Source of the DNA: an uncultured Prevotella sp. | GTDB lineage: Bacteria > Bacteroidota > Bacteroidia > Bacteroidales > Bacteroidaceae | Reading direction: 5' to 3' | NCBI GenBank assembly: GCA_947164965.1 | Contig: CAMUYR010000032.1 | Span: 1 to 40,951, forward strand | Length of the DNA stretch: 40,951 bases | In this document: positions 14,197 through 21,445 of the stretch, one piece after another | How positions within the stretch are numbered: the stretch's first letter is position 1 | Layout of the letters: every line of letters begins with the position of its first letter | Notes under the pieces: model-generated | What the model saw: the letters and a program-made list of their open reading frames with translations, nothing else | Databases searched by the model: none | Told to the model about the DNA's origin: nothing | Program-made: the position numbers and the translations under genes

Positions 14197-14234
14197 CAAA
14201 GATAGCGATAATTATGGAATTATCGTTAACTTTG
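14197..14234. promoter_or_regulatory. Divergent promoter pair
   Basis: Minus-strand TATCTTTG (14197-14204) points to the regulator operon. Plus-strand TAACTTTG (14227-14234) points to the rightward island B operon that begins at 14285. Neither has a well-spaced -33 TTTG. Confidence 0.55.
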
Positions 14235-14284
14235 CACCAAGAATTAGCATTGTTTATCAAGTAACCCAATAAAAAACTACCGTT

Positions 14285-14383
14285 ATGAGACAGATTTCTT
14301 TCAAGTTCAACAATCATATTGAGATTCCTCAGATTGGTGTCGGCACATGGACGCTGCGTGACCCGGAGACTTTCCATTGGTAA
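14285..14383 (+). pseudogene. Aldo/keto reductase N-terminal remnant
   Basis: The 32-codon frame reads MRQISFKFNNHIEIPQIGVG followed by TWTLRDPETFHW and a TAA stop. NNHIEIPQIGVGTW is the beta-hairpin and first strand of aldo/keto reductases, equivalent to LNNGLKMPMIGLGVY in the intact gene at 3975. Everything after the first strand is missing and the sialate esterase gene begins 22 nt later. A deletion of most of the gene is the simplest reading. The operon promoter remains in front of it. Confidence 0.8.
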
Positions 14384-14404
14384 AACGAAATAAACAATAC
14401 GGCA

Positions 14405-15517
14405 ATGAAAAAGGTAATCATTTTATTGATGACAGTTATGGGAACAATACAGTTACATGCTCAGGATGAGAACTTCTGGATATTCCTCTGTTTCGGACAA
14501 TCGAATATGGCGGGCCAGGCTCCCATCGAGCAGCAGGACTTGAACGTGAGTGACCGCTATCTCAGTATGGCAACAACCGATGGCAGCGACCGTAAGTTAG
14601 GAACATGGCGCAAGGCTGTGCCGCCTCTTTGTCGTGCTGATGCACATCTTGGACCTGCCGACTGGTTCGGTCGAACACTCATCGATGTGGTGCCTGAGAA
14701 TGTGCGAATCGGTATTGTATCGGTGGCCGTAGAGGGCTGTCCCATCACGTTCTTCGACAAGGATCAGAACGCTCCACTTATCGCCAAGGAGGATCGCGAT
14801 TGGATGAACGGCATCCTCGACCAATACGGACGCGATCCCTACGAGCGCCTGCTGTCGATGGCAAAGATTGCTGCCAAGGATGGTGTCATCAAGGGCATCC
14901 TGCTCCATCAGGGAGAGACCGATGCCTATAATGACCAGTGGCGCAAGACACTCAGAAAAATCTACCGCGACCTGCAGCAGGAACTGCGTTTCGATTCGAC
15001 GGCTGTTCCCTTGCTCGTTGGCGAGGTGGTGCGAGGTGAATACGGTGGCATATGCGGACATGCCAATCCCACCATCAATGATATCGCCAACCATTATCCC
15101 AACACGTTTGTCGTTTCATCAGAGGGCTGTCTGCCCAGCGATGATAATCTCCACTTCAGCAGCGAGGGCTACCGTCAGTTGGGACGTCACTATGCTCTTA
15201 AATATCTGGATGTAACGAATCCTGCATTGGCAGGAGTATGTCGCCAGAAACTGGCTGCTGCCGGACTGGATAAGGTAAGCACTTCAACATCGAATCTGAC
15301 TATTGAGACCAAGAGAAGCGGCATGACGCTTAGTGTATCGGCATCTGAACCCGTGGAAAAGGTGGATGTGGTCAGCTTCTCTGGACAGACCGTCAAGACA
15401 TACACACTTGGCGGCAAGAAGTCATTTGAACTCTCTTTAAAAGAACTGCCAAAGGAAAAGTTGGTGCTCGTATTCCAAAGTGCAAGCGGAAAAGCTACAA
15501 CAGACATCGACCTTTAG
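14405..15517 (+). CDS. Sialate O-acetylesterase-like (SASA) exported esterase
   Basis: The 370-residue product has a signal peptide (residues 1-19, ending HAQ). The SGNH-type SASA domain follows: nucleophile Ser33 in FGQSNMAG, an IVSVAVEGCPI block, the LLHQGETDA block typical of sialate O-acetylesterases and CE6 acetylxylan esterases, and Asp247/His250 in DDNLHF. Residues about 290-370 form a beta-sandwich tail (SASEPVEKVDVVSFSGQTVK) like C-terminal sorting or Ig-like modules of exported Bacteroidota enzymes. It probably removes acetyl groups from sugars. It follows the reductase remnant. Confidence 0.9.
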   Translation: MKKVIILLMTVMGTIQLHAQDENFWIFLCFGQSNMAGQAPIEQQDLNVSDRYLSMATTDGSDRKLGTWRKAVPPLCRADAHLGPADWFGRTLIDVVPENVRIGIVSVAVEGCPITFFDKDQNAPLIAKEDRDWMNGILDQYGRDPYERLLSMAKIAAKDGVIKGILLHQGETDAYNDQWRKTLRKIYRDLQQELRFDSTAVPLLVGEVVRGEYGGICGHANPTINDIANHYPNTFVVSSEGCLPSDDNLHFSSEGYRQLGRHYALKYLDVTNPALAGVCRQKLAAAGLDKVSTSTSNLTIETKRSGMTLSVSASEPVEKVDVVSFSGQTVKTYTLGGKKSFELSLKELPKEKLVLVFQSASGKATTDIDL

Positions 15518-15548
15518 TAAACGGAGATAACGGTTGGAAGTTGGAAAT

Positions 15549-16157
15549 ATGAAGAAGGGATTACTTTTATCAATTGCTTTGATGATGTCAGTTGCAGTAT
15601 CGGCACAAGATGTTGATGGATTCGTCAACAGACAGATGCAGGCCTATCCCAAGTCACGGCTGCTTGACATCTACAAGTCGTGCTTCCAGGACTACATGGG
15701 TGCTGAGCATCTGGTGTCAGACAGACAAAGGGTCAAGGCTTATTTGGATGAAGAGTTGAATACTACCAGCCTTGATGACCTCATGCCCTGGTACTACGAA
15801 CCATGTGGGATAGACAGCAGCTATTATCGTGTAAGCATTCGAGCCATCAAGGAAAGTCTCGTTTCAGAAGACTTGTTGCTTAATGCCTTCATCCGAAGCG
15901 CCAACACTGAGAAGCGACCTTCTGCTGAGTCGTGGAGTAAACGATGGCACAAGATTATTGGCACTATCGACCAAATGAAACTGGATATGCCCAACTTTCA
16001 AGAGGACAAACAATTCATAGACAGCGTTCTTTCTGTTGGGAAATACGCCATCAGCCACTCGCCAGATTACCGTGAGGCCTATCATCCTCACTACAGAATT
16101 GTAGAGCGTCGCATCTTTGAAAAAGAAATCAAAAATCTTATAGATCAGAAAGAGTAA
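15549..16157 (+). CDS. Exported hypothetical protein (202 aa)
   Basis: The start is set at ATG 15549 (MKKGLLLSIALMMSVAVSAQ), which places a Sec signal peptide at the very N-terminus; the frame is open five codons further. The mature part is helical and contains DYMGAEHLVSDRQRVKAYLD and a His-rich end (HSPDYREAYHPHYRIVERRI). The His pattern could bind metal, which is only a guess. The family is not recognised. It lies 31 nt after the SASA gene and 8 nt before the flavin reductase-like gene. Confidence 0.7.
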   Translation: MKKGLLLSIALMMSVAVSAQDVDGFVNRQMQAYPKSRLLDIYKSCFQDYMGAEHLVSDRQRVKAYLDEELNTTSLDDLMPWYYEPCGIDSSYYRVSIRAIKESLVSEDLLLNAFIRSANTEKRPSAESWSKRWHKIIGTIDQMKLDMPNFQEDKQFIDSVLSVGKYAISHSPDYREAYHPHYRIVERRIFEKEIKNLIDQKE

Positions 16158-16165
16158 TAAATACA

Positions 16166-16747
16166 ATGAAGCTAGAAAAATATGTAATCGCAGCCTTAAT
16201 GTTTATGGCAAGTATTCCTGTATTTGCTCAGGAAGAGAACGGATTTAAGAAGTTCAGCGTGGAAGAAGCCTTTGAAGATAATGGTTTCCAATGGTTCCGT
16301 GATGCTCAGTTGCTTTGTGCAGGAAACAAGGAAAAGAGCAATGCCATGACCATTGGCTGGGGTGGTATCGGAACACTCTGGCGCAAGACTGCACTGACTG
16401 TCTATGTTGCTGAGAAACGCTATACCAAGAAGTTCTTGGACAACTCAGAGTATTTCACCGTGATGTCCTTCGATGTCAAGGACAGCAAAGTGCTGAACTA
16501 CATGGGAACGAAGAGCGGACGCGACGGTGACAAGGCTCAGGCTTTGGGACTTCATACGACATATACTGCCAATGGCACTCCTTATTACACTGAGGCAACA
16601 ATGGTGATAGAATGCAAGATCATGTATGCCGCCCCCTTCGATCCACAAGGCTTTAAGAGTGATGCGCCCCAGCAGATGTATGCTAACTTCCCAGCTGGCA
16701 TCCACTCAATGTATATAGGTGAAGTAGTTAATGCTTGGAAGAAATGA
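16166..16747 (+). CDS. Exported flavin reductase-like (FMN-binding split barrel) protein
   Basis: Residues 1-21 are a Sec signal peptide (ending VFAQ). The mature domain matches the flavin reductase-like / DIM6-NTAB fold: DAQLLCAGNKEKSNAMTIGW at the FMN-phosphate site, TLWRKTALTVYVAEKRYTKK, and EYFTVMSFD. The C-terminal IHSMYIGEVVNAW is the usual closing strand. Family members are normally cytoplasmic and bind FMN non-covalently, so export is unusual. The last 4 nt overlap the ATG of the YjbQ gene. Confidence 0.85.
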   Translation: MKLEKYVIAALMFMASIPVFAQEENGFKKFSVEEAFEDNGFQWFRDAQLLCAGNKEKSNAMTIGWGGIGTLWRKTALTVYVAEKRYTKKFLDNSEYFTVMSFDVKDSKVLNYMGTKSGRDGDKAQALGLHTTYTANGTPYYTEATMVIECKIMYAAPFDPQGFKSDAPQQMYANFPAGIHSMYIGEVVNAWKK

Positions 16748-17157
16748 TTCAGCAAGTAGAAATAACCCTAAAGCCCAAGTCTCGCGGATTCCATTTGGTG
16801 ACCAGTGAGATTCTGAGTCAGCTGCCCAAGTTGCCTAACACGGGCATTATCAATATATTCTGCAAGCATACGAGTTGCGGACTGAGCATCAATGAGAATG
16901 CAGATCCTGATGTGCGGGTAGATATGGAAACCATTTTCAACAGGCTTGTACCAGAGAACAGGCCCGAATACGAGCATACACTGGAAGGTGCTGATGATAT
17001 GCCGGCTCATGCCAAGTCAACATTGAGTGGTGTAAGCCTGACCATTCCCATTACCGATGGTCGCTTGAACATGGGAACCTGGCAGGGAATCTACTTCTGC
17101 GAGTATAGGAACTTCGGTGGGGCAAGAAGGTTGGTAGTAACAATTATGGGAGAGTGA
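16744..17157 (+). CDS. YjbQ-family protein (UPF0047)
   Basis: The start is ATG 16744, overlapping the preceding stop (ATGA); a TTG three codons earlier is less likely. The 137-residue protein shows the YjbQ pattern: GFHLVTSEI, KHTSCGLSINENADPDVRVD with the conserved His and Asn/Asp, and the HAKSTLSGVSLTIPITDGRL block ending in GTWQGIYFCEYR. Some members have weak thiamine-phosphate synthase activity in E. coli; the true role is uncertain. It is cytoplasmic and sits between the flavin reductase-like gene and the micro-protein. Confidence 0.92.
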   Translation: MIQQVEITLKPKSRGFHLVTSEILSQLPKLPNTGIINIFCKHTSCGLSINENADPDVRVDMETIFNRLVPENRPEYEHTLEGADDMPAHAKSTLSGVSLTIPITDGRLNMGTWQGIYFCEYRNFGGARRLVVTIMGE

Positions 17158-17160
17158 GAT

Positions 17161-17310
17161 ATGGTATATACAGGACGTTTCGGACAGTCAGAAGACTATC
17201 GTCGTGATGAGCTGATACGGAAGATAGAGCATTCCTTGGAGAATCTGACTCTGCAGGAATTGGAGGCTTTGTATTATGATATGAGTACGAAAAATTATAT
17301 AAACGATTAA
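17161..17310 (+). CDS. 49-residue conserved micro-protein, copy 2
   Basis: The frame ATG 17161 to TAA 17308-17310 encodes MVYTGRFGQSEDYRRDEL and ends EALYYDMSTKNYIND. It matches the copy at 2597 at 43 of 49 residues, with differences A2V, D11E, F13Y, E16D, I21K and V26L, mostly conservative. It begins 3 nt after the YjbQ stop and ends 4 nt before the RidA start, the same spacing to the next gene as copy 1. The C-terminal 24 residues are identical apart from one change near residue 26. The function is unknown. Confidence 0.85.
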   Translation: MVYTGRFGQSEDYRRDELIRKIEHSLENLTLQELEALYYDMSTKNYIND

Positions 17311-17314
17311 CGAT

Positions 17315-17692
17315 ATGAAAGTGATTAGTACAAAGAAGGCACCTGCTGCCATCGGCCCGTATAGTCAGGCCATCCAAGTAGGAAATCTCGTCTATACTTC
17401 AGGTCAGATCCCCATTGACCCAGCGACAGGAGTATTTGTTGAAGGAGGTATCAAAGAACAGACCCGTCAGTCCCTAACCAATGTAAAAGCCATCTTGGAA
17501 GAGGTTGGTCTGACAATGAGCAATGTTGTGAAGACAACAGTTTTCATGGCTGACATGAATGACTTTGCGGATATGAACAGTGTCTATGCAGAGTTCTTCT
17601 CTGAGCCATTTTCTGCTCGCTCAGCTGTTGCAGTCAAGACATTGCCCAAAGGAGCATTGGTAGAAATAGAAGTTATAGCAGAAAGAGGATAA
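17315..17692 (+). CDS. ridA: RidA family reactive intermediate deaminase
   Basis: The 125-residue protein has the complete RidA signature: IGPYSQAIQVGNLVYTSGQI at the N-terminus, Arg102 in FSARSAVAVKTLPKGALVEI, and Glu119 in IEVIAERG. These residues bind the carboxylate and activate water. The trimeric cytoplasmic enzyme hydrolyses enamine/imine intermediates released by PLP enzymes such as threonine dehydratase. It is co-transcribed with YjbQ and the micro-protein, with 3 nt to the following gene. This suggests a metabolite damage-control set. Confidence 0.95.
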   Translation: MKVISTKKAPAAIGPYSQAIQVGNLVYTSGQIPIDPATGVFVEGGIKEQTRQSLTNVKAILEEVGLTMSNVVKTTVFMADMNDFADMNSVYAEFFSEPFSARSAVAVKTLPKGALVEIEVIAERG

Positions 17693-17695
17693 ACA

Positions 17696-18424
17696 ATGCG
17701 AGTAAAAATTCAAACTATGCTGGGCGACATCGTGGTTCGCCTGTATGACGAGACTCCCATCCACCGTGACAACTTCGTAAAGCTGGCAAAGGAAGGGTAT
17801 TATGATGGTACGCTGTTCCATCGAGTAATTAAGGACTTTATGATTCAAGGTGGTGATCCTGACTCAAAGGGCGCTCCTGCTGGTAAGATATTGGGTATGG
17901 GTGGTCCTGACTATACGCTGGAGGCAGAGATAAAAGATGGTCTGTTCCATAAGCGTGGTGCCTTGGCTGCAGCACGCCAGGGCGACGAGGTGAACCCTGA
18001 GCGCTGTAGCTGCGGTTCACAGTTCTATATCGTCTGGGGACAGGTATACAACGAAGGATAGCTCCGTCAGTTTGCCAAACAGTTGAAGATGCAGAAGATT
18101 CAGGATGCCTTTAACCAACTGGCCAAGGAGCATCGTGACGAGATTATGCAGATGCGCCGTGAAAGGAATCGTGCCGGACTACAGGAACTGCAGGACAAAT
18201 TGGCTGCGGAAGCTGAGGGTCAGGTTCAGGGCAATGGTCTTACTGATGAACAGTTGAAGATTTACTCTACTATTGGAGGTACGCCACATCTCGATGGCCA
18301 GTACACCGTATTTGGTGAAGTGGAAGAGGGCCTTGATGTCGTGGAAATGATCCAACAGACAGCAACCGCCCGTGGTGACCGTCCAGTTGATGATATCGAA
18401 ATGAGAATGAGTGTAATAGAATAA
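17696..18424 (+). pseudogene. Cyclophilin-type peptidyl-prolyl isomerase interrupted by an in-frame TAG
   Basis: The frame encodes a cyclophilin domain (LGDIVVRLYDETPIHRDNFV, GTLFHRVIKDFMIQGGDPDS, GSQFYIVWG). It is stopped by TAG at 18059-18061 directly after QVYNEG. The same frame continues without interruption (LRQFAKQLKMQKIQD, later TPHLDGQYTVFGEVEEGLDV and the C-terminal VIE) to TAA 18422-18424. Homologues usually carry Gln or a similar residue at that point, so a CAG-to-TAG change fits. The 3' part lacks its own strong start. The gene is probably inactive unless TAG is read through. Confidence 0.85.
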
Positions 18425-18426
18425 TA

Positions 18427-18525
18427 ATGAGACCGCTAATAATCTATCATAAATTGACTGAGGATAAAATCGATACATTTATTCAGATGCGAATTAATCA
18501 GCTTCTTGAAGAGGACGCAACTGAA
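18427..18525 (+). pseudogene. GNAT acetyltransferase N-terminal remnant
   Basis: A frame begins at ATG 18427, 2 nt after the isomerase stop, and reads MRPLIIYHKLTEDKIDTFIQ then MRINQLLEED. This is the first strand and helix of a GNAT N-acetyltransferase. From 18526 on the sequence becomes the start of an integrase gene on the other strand, so the acetyltransferase is cut after about 33 codons. The open frame runs by chance to TAA 18559-18561. Confidence 0.7.
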
Positions 18526-18560
18526 GATGTTTGTTTTCGTTGCCATCTTACGATAATTTA
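18526..18560 (-). pseudogene. Integrase 5' end remnant
   Basis: This segment matches 10933-10967, the first codons and 5' flank of the intact integrase, with only three or so differences. Read leftward from ATG 18546 it gives MATKTNI against MATKTDI, then diverges. It shows that a second integrase gene once stood beside the right-hand repeat and was deleted. Confidence 0.8.
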
Positions 18561-18630
18561 AATTGAAACTTATACAAATCTTTCCAAAAGTCATTCTTCA
18601 ACTAGTTCGCGAATCGAAAATCGGCTCATA

Positions 18631-18682
18631 TCACCCATTGTCACCTATTGTCTTGTTCCCGAAACCTTGCTGTCACCTCGAC
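18631..18682 (+). repeat. 52-bp direct repeat, right copy (putative att site)
   Basis: This matches 11563-11614 at 51 of 52 positions in the same orientation. It stands between the integrase remnant and the terminator of the MATE gene. It is inferred to be the right boundary of island B and the junction to the chromosomal backbone. Confidence 0.8.
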
Positions 18683-18695
18683 AAAGCATAAAAAG

Positions 18696-18725
18696 TCCCG
18701 CTGATTCATCAAAGAGTCAGCGGGA
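18696..18725 (-). terminator. Terminator of the MATE gene
   Basis: A 9-bp stem (TCCCGCTGA at 18696-18704 with 18717-18725), extended by wobble pairs, is followed on the minus strand by a CTTTTTAT tract. It lies 18 nt past the MATE stop and directly abuts the repeat at 18682. Confidence 0.85.
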
Positions 18726-18742
18726 TATTTCTTTCATTGTTG

Positions 18743-20080
18743 CTATTTCACGAACCCCTTCGTCCGCCATTTTCCTGACCGCCAGCGGCGCACAAGTATG
18801 ACGCCACGAATGTTTTCGTCTAATGCAAAGCCTATCCACATGCCTACGAGTCCGTATCCGAGAGGAATGCCGATGACATAGCTCACCCCCACGGCAACGC
18901 TCCATTGAAATATGACGCCCACGACGAAGGGATAGACCACGTCGCCCGTAGCTCTCAGCGTGCTACCAGCAAAGATGTTCGATGTGCGACCAACCTCTAG
19001 GAATATGTCGACGAAGAGCACCCATACGCCCATCCTGATGATTTCGTCGTTGTCGGTAAACGCACTGAGAATGCTTTCTCCCGCCAGTGCCAATATGGCA
19101 GAGCCTGTAAGCGTGATGATCATCGACCATCGGAAGAAGTAGTTGCCCAGAATATATGCCGCCTGATGCCGCTGTTGCCCTACGAGATGTCCAACGAGAA
19201 TGTCGCCCCCCTGCGTAATGCTCAGACAGAACAAATAGACAAACATGATGATGTTGTGGCAGTAGGTGCGTGCAGCCAGCGCCTCGTTGCTGATTTGGTT
19301 GATGAAATACGTGATGACCACCTGCGACAGACAGTACGAGATATTCTCGCTCATGGCCGGAATGCCGATGTAGAACAGGTTTCTGAGTTCCTGCCAGGGA
19401 ATCGGACTGAAATAGCGCAGCGGGAATCGCGGAATGTGCACTTTGAAGTGAATTACGGCCAGCATCACCGTCGCTACAGCCCTACACGTGGCTGTCGATA
19501 TCGCCGCACCCTCGACACCCAGTTGGGGACAGCCCCAGTGTCCGAAGATCAGTGCGTAGTTGCCCACGATGTTCACCACGTTCACAATGCCCGTTACCAC
19601 CATCGGGTAAACGACCTTGTCGGCACTGCGCAGCGAGGCAGAGAATGTCAGCGACAGCGCTTGGAAGAACGATAGTGCACCGGTCAGCCGCAGATACACC
19701 AGTCCGTCGCCCATCAGCTCCGGACGCAGCCCCATCACCTGCAGCAGCTCCTCGGCATACAAGAAGAGTAGGGCGCTCACCGTCATTCCGACCATCAGGT
19801 TCACCGTTAGCGCCATGCCCACCACCTGCACCAACCGCTTCCTCAGTCCAGCGCCAATGTATTGTGCACAGAGAATGGCCGCACCCATTGAGAAAAACTG
19901 GTATACCAGGAATACCAACGAGATGAGCTGATTGTCCAGTCCCACCGCCGCTACGCTGTTGTCGCTGTATCGGCTCAGCATCACCGTATCGACGGCCCCC
20001 AGCATCATGACGAGGGCCATCTCTATGAACACCGGAATGGTGAGCACTTTCAGTTGTCGTTTCAGCGATGTGTCTGACAT
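18743..20080 (-). CDS. MATE family efflux transporter
   Basis: The start is ATG 20080 (MSDTSLKRQLKVLTIPVFIE); a TTG four codons upstream overlaps the -7 box. The 445-residue protein has 12 predicted membrane helices and MATE landmarks such as VDTVMLSRYSDNSVAAVGLD near the N-terminus and GAILCAQYIGAGLRKR-like loops. It probably exports cationic drugs or metabolites by Na+ or H+ antiport across the inner membrane. It appears to be the first backbone gene right of the islands. Confidence 0.93.
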   Translation of the reverse strand: MSDTSLKRQLKVLTIPVFIEMALVMMLGAVDTVMLSRYSDNSVAAVGLDNQLISLVFLVYQFFSMGAAILCAQYIGAGLRKRLVQVVGMALTVNLMVGMTVSALLFLYAEELLQVMGLRPELMGDGLVYLRLTGALSFFQALSLTFSASLRSADKVVYPMVVTGIVNVVNIVGNYALIFGHWGCPQLGVEGAAISTATCRAVATVMLAVIHFKVHIPRFPLRYFSPIPWQELRNLFYIGIPAMSENISYCLSQVVITYFINQISNEALAARTYCHNIIMFVYLFCLSITQGGDILVGHLVGQQRHQAAYILGNYFFRWSMIITLTGSAILALAGESILSAFTDNDEIIRMGVWVLFVDIFLEVGRTSNIFAGSTLRATGDVVYPFVVGVIFQWSVAVGVSYVIGIPLGYGLVGMWIGFALDENIRGVILVRRWRSGKWRTKGFVK

Positions 20081-20089
20081 ATCGGCCTG

Positions 20090-20121
20090 CAAAGGTACTA
20101 ATAAGCGAGCGAAAATGCAAA
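20090..20121 (-). promoter_or_regulatory. Promoter of the MATE gene
   Basis: Minus-strand TTTG (20118-20121) and TACCTTTG (20090-20097) are 20 bp apart. The -7 box ends 9 nt before ATG 20080, leaving almost no leader. Confidence 0.8.
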
Positions 20122-20266
20122 TAATATTTGCAATTTTCCAAGTGAAAGTACCTTCGACGATAGTCAGAGGTACGAATAAGCAAGTACAAAAACGAAATAA
20201 AATCAGTTATTTATTAATAAATGTTGGAAATTAGGCGAATTCAAATGGTATTTGGAAAATTCTGAT

Positions 20267-20274
20267 TATTTTTG
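20267..20274 (+). promoter_or_regulatory. -7 box (TATTTTTG) of the SGNH hydrolase gene
   Basis: TATTTTTG lies 19 nt before ATG 20294 and inside the longest possible reading frame, so it argues for the downstream start. No well-spaced -33 box is present. Confidence 0.55.
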
Positions 20275-20293
20275 TGCATCAAAAGCTAGAAAT

Positions 20294-21445
20294 ATGATGA
20301 CTGACAATAGTAAATGGGTGGCTTGTTGGGGCAATGCCACATCGATTAGTAATCGTCGCGAGGCCGTGTATGCCAAGGATCTCACGCTGCGCTATCCCGT
20401 GCGTATGTGCTTCAGTGGTAGCCAGTTACGCTTTCGTTTCTCTAACCTTACGGGCACTGAGCCTGTGACGCTGAACAAGGTGTTTGTGGGCCATACACCG
20501 ATTACCTTCGGTGGCGAGAGGGGTGTTACGCTGATGCCTGGCAAGGAGACTGAGAGTGACGCTATCGGATACCGTGTGAACCGCGGCGACACGATAGAGG
20601 TGAGCTTTTACATGGCTGGCTATACGCAGATGAACAGCGGCACGCTCATCACCGGTCCGCTCTCGAAGGGTCTGTATGCCTATGGCGACTATGTCGATGC
20701 CGATGAGTTGCCGCTCGACCTGAGCCGCCCCACCAACTGGTTCTACTTTCTGAACACCATCGACGTGTTGACATCGGCCGACAATCACGCCATAGTATGC
20801 TACGGCGATTCAATCACCGCCCAGTCTTGGCCCGACTATATGGCGCAGATGGCTTTCGGCACTAATGCTGCCATCATTCGCCGAGCCGTTAGCGGTACGC
20901 GTATTCTGCGTCAGTACGACTGCATCACCTATCAGGCTTATGGACTGAAGGGTGCCACGCGATTCCCCATCGAGATGAATGTGGCGGGAGCTACCGATGT
21001 GATTATCCAACACGGCATCAACGATATTATCCACCCCGTAGGTACCGATGTCAACCCCTTCCGCCCGTGGAGCGACCTGCCGACGGTAGAGGAGATGGAG
21101 CGCGGTGTAGAAGACATCTACGTCGGTCCCGCCAAAGCCATGGGTGTGAAGGTGTGGAGTGGCACGTTGCTGCCCATCTACGGTTGGCGTACGTATAATG
21201 AGGATCGCGAGCGGATGCGTCAGTCGTTTAACGAGTGGCTACGAACATCGCCCATCTTCGACGGCTGTATAGATTTCGATGCCGCTGTGCGTAGCGTGAC
21301 CAATCCCAAGGCCTTTGCCGACGGATTCGACAGCGGCGACCATCTACATCCCAGCGAGCGTGCCTACGAGGCTATGGCGCAGGCGGCTATCCACAAGTTG
21401 ATACGCCGCATGCCGCGATACGATCACGAAGAGCTTTTTGTGTAG
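20294..21445 (+). CDS. SGNH/GDSL hydrolase
   Basis: The start is ATG 20294 or 20297; the frame is open to 20252 but the promoter lies within it. Residues up to about 160 form a beta-sandwich (RMCFSGSQLRFRFSNLTGTE) as found in front of some SGNH esterases. The SGNH domain follows with GDSITAQSW (nucleophile Ser), SGTRILRQYD, QHGINDII and DHLHPSERAYEAM (Asp/His). No signal peptide is seen, so it is likely cytoplasmic. It deacylates an unknown ester. Its 3' end overlaps the convergent symporter gene by 22 nt. Confidence 0.88.
   Translation: MMTDNSKWVACWGNATSISNRREAVYAKDLTLRYPVRMCFSGSQLRFRFSNLTGTEPVTLNKVFVGHTPITFGGERGVTLMPGKETESDAIGYRVNRGDTIEVSFYMAGYTQMNSGTLITGPLSKGLYAYGDYVDADELPLDLSRPTNWFYFLNTIDVLTSADNHAIVCYGDSITAQSWPDYMAQMAFGTNAAIIRRAVSGTRILRQYDCITYQAYGLKGATRFPIEMNVAGATDVIIQHGINDIIHPVGTDVNPFRPWSDLPTVEEMERGVEDIYVGPAKAMGVKVWSGTLLPIYGWRTYNEDRERMRQSFNEWLRTSPIFDGCIDFDAAVRSVTNPKAFADGFDSGDHLHPSERAYEAMAQAAIHKLIRRMPRYDHEELFV

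Noticed and set aside
18059..18061. General TAG recoding to Gln, as in some gut phages
   Set aside because: TAG ends other well-supported frames in the window, and only one gene is affected.
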